23,700 nucleotides of DNA. It comes from Bacteroides sp. UBA1317 (GTDB lineage Bacteria; Bacteroidota; Bacteroidia; Bacteroidales; Bacteroidaceae). The notes under the pieces are model-generated. The model made no database searches, had not been told where the DNA came from, and worked only from the letters and a program-made list of their open reading frames with translations. The position numbers and the translations under genes were made by a program. The first letter of the stretch is position 1, and each line of letters opens with the position of its first letter. The stretch covers positions 1 to 23,700 of the forward strand of contig DBTL01000011.1 in assembly GCA_002307035.1 (NCBI GenBank), in the 5' to 3' direction. This document shows, piece after piece, positions 22,710 to 23,700 of this stretch.

Positions 22710-22782
22710 CACGGGAGGAGAGGCTCGAACTCCCGACACCCGGTTTTGGAGACCGGTGCTCTACCAACTGAGCTACTCCCGT
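22710..22782 (-). tRNA. trnW: tRNA-Trp (CCA anticodon)
   Basis: A 73-nt cloverleaf. The 7-bp acceptor stem is ACGGGAG/CTCCCGT with discriminator G. The D arm contains GCTCAGTTGGTAGAGC. The anticodon stem CCGGT/ACCGG encloses the loop CTCCAAA with anticodon CCA. The T arm GGGAGTTCGAGCCTCTCC carries the TTCGA motif. The 3' CCA is not encoded and must be added after transcription. It lies between tuf and secE in the same direction, so it is probably excised from a tuf-secE transcript, which would create the 5' end of the secE mRNA. Confidence 0.97.
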
Positions 22783-22792
22783 GGATACAAAA

Positions 22793-22820
22793 TCAGTTCT
22801 TGGCTTACGTCAAGAACTGA
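22793..22820 (-). terminator. Perfect hairpin between tuf and tRNA-Trp
   Basis: TCAGTTCTTG and CAAGAACTGA form a perfect 10-bp stem around an 8-nt loop, starting 10 nt after the tuf stop. The transcript continues with UUUUGUAUCC, so a weak intrinsic terminator is possible; alternatively it protects the tuf 3' end after tRNA processing. Its position between a highly expressed gene and its downstream operon favours partial termination. Confidence 0.65.
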
Positions 22821-22830
22821 CTATACTAAA

Positions 22831-23700
22831 TTATAACATTTCAGTGATCTGACCAGCACCTACAGTACGTCCACCTTCACGAATAGCAAAACGAAGACCT
22901 ACATTCAAAGCAACAGGATAAATCAATTCTACTGTAATAGTTACATTATCACCTGGCATTACCATTTCAGTTCCTTCCGGAAGTGTAATTTCGCCTGTAC
23001 AGTCCATTGTACGCAGATAGAATTGAGGACGATATTTATTGTGGAAAGGAGTATGGCGACCGCCTTCTTCTTTCTTCAAGATATAAACCTCTGCTTTGAA
23101 AGTAGTGTGAGGTTTAATCTGTCCAGGATGGCAAAGTACCATTCCGCGTTTAATATCGTTCTTATCAACGCCACGAAGCAATAAACCAACATTGTCACCA
23201 GCTTCACCTCTATCAAGAAGTTTACGGAACATTTCAACACCAGTAACAATTGATTTTTTATCTTCACCTAAACCCAAAATCTGGATTTCGTCACCAACTT
23301 TAATAATACCAGCTTCAATACGTCCTGTAGCTACAGTACCACGACCTGTAATAGAGAACACATCTTCAACCGGCATCAAGAATGGTTTATCAATATCGCG
23401 TGGAGGTAGTGGAATCCAAGTATCAACTGCATCCATTAATTCCATTACTTTCTCTTCCCACTTTTCTACGCCATTCAATGCCCCAAGAGCAGAACCACGG
23501 ATAATAGGAGTATTATCACCATCAAAATCATAGAATGAAAGCAATTCGCGCATTTCCATTTCTACCAATTCCAACATTTCTTCATCATCTACCATATCGC
23601 ATTTGTTCAGAAACACAACTAGGCGGGGTACGTTTACCTGACGAGCTAACAGAATGTGTTCGCGGGTTTGTGGCATTGGACCATCAGTAGCAGCAACTAC
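22831..23700 (-). CDS. tuf: Elongation factor Tu, 5' end outside window
   Basis: GTPase that delivers aminoacyl-tRNA to the ribosome. The 289 C-terminal residues are present, from VVAATDGPMPQTREHILLAR to the stop; about 105 N-terminal residues, including the P-loop and the G3 motif, lie beyond the window. Visible are G4 NKCD, the G5-type SAL in RGSALGALNG, domain II (TGRGTVATGRIEAGIIKVGD) and domain III ending GGRTVGAGQITEML. The frame runs uninterrupted to the edge. It is the first gene of the cluster in transcription order within the window, followed by a hairpin and tRNA-Trp. Confidence 0.98.
   Translation of the reverse strand, partial: VVAATDGPMPQTREHILLARQVNVPRLVVFLNKCDMVDDEEMLELVEMEMRELLSFYDFDGDNTPIIRGSALGALNGVEKWEEKVMELMDAVDTWIPLPPRDIDKPFLMPVEDVFSITGRGTVATGRIEAGIIKVGDEIQILGLGEDKKSIVTGVEMFRKLLDRGEAGDNVGLLLRGVDKNDIKRGMVLCHPGQIKPHTTFKAEVYILKKEEGGRHTPFHNKYRPQFYLRTMDCTGEITLPEGTEMVMPGDNVTITVELIYPVALNVGLRFAIREGGRTVGAGQITEML

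Noticed and set aside
22696..22767. N-terminal extension of secE into the tRNA gene
   Set aside because: Those codons are tRNA-Trp sequence; the conserved SecE start is the ATG at 22695.
23192..23533. A 113-codon plus-strand frame inside tuf
   Set aside because: Shadow of the constrained tuf codon pattern; Ser/Pro-rich with no recognised family.

Overview
This window is a single co-directional block of translation and transcription machinery, all encoded on the minus strand, so it reads from right (23700) to left (1). The organism is very probably a member of the Bacteroidales, most likely Bacteroidaceae. Four things point there: the AT-rich intergenic DNA; protein sequences that look like Bacteroides versions (EF-G, S7, S12, the beta' trigger-loop region with its extra glycine-rich segment, 89-aa S14); a DUF3467 gene between rpoC and rpsL; and a promoter upstream of rpsL of the Bacteroidota type (TTG, 20 bp, TAnnTTTGC) rather than -35/-10. 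Most genes lack a Shine-Dalgarno sequence, as is usual for this phylum. The identification rests on recognition by eye; no database search was run.

Layout in transcription order. (1) 23700-22504: 3' part of tuf (EF-Tu), a perfect 10-bp hairpin, tRNA-Trp(CCA), secE. (2) 22489-19790: nusG, rplK, rplA, rplJ, rplL. (3) A perfect 15-bp hairpin followed by five U (19764-19732), then rpoB and rpoC. (4) 11558-10873: a long imperfect hairpin behind rpoC, a possible 11-codon leader ORF, the DUF3467 gene, and a promoter for the str genes. (5) 10872-7679: rpsL, rpsG, fusA (str operon). (6) A 50-nt imperfect hairpin between fusA and rpsJ, then the S10 operon: rpsJ, rplC, rplD, rplW, rplB, rpsS, rplV, rpsC, rplP, rpmC, rpsQ. 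(7) The start of the spc operon: rplN, rplX, rplE, rpsN, rpsH and the first 161 codons of rplF, which runs off the left edge.

In total there are 30 protein genes (two cut by the window edges) and one tRNA gene. All the intact genes look full length with their key motifs, and I see no mobile element, CRISPR array, rRNA gene or pseudogene. No gene-free stretch exceeds 300 bases; the longest is 11295-11558 (264 bases).

Together the genes supply RNA polymerase beta and beta', its elongation partner NusG, the SecE translocon subunit, the two main elongation factors, and about 20 ribosomal proteins. This is the ancestral tuf-secE-nusG-L11-beta-str-S10-spc supercluster in its nearly uninterrupted form, so gene content is ordinary. 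The interesting material lies in the spacers: several strong RNA hairpins at operon junctions, three strong Shine-Dalgarno sequences (rplF, rplW, rplJ) in a lineage that seldom uses them, and the uncharacterised DUF3467 protein fixed inside the most highly expressed part of the chromosome. I did not find a clearly new multi-gene system.
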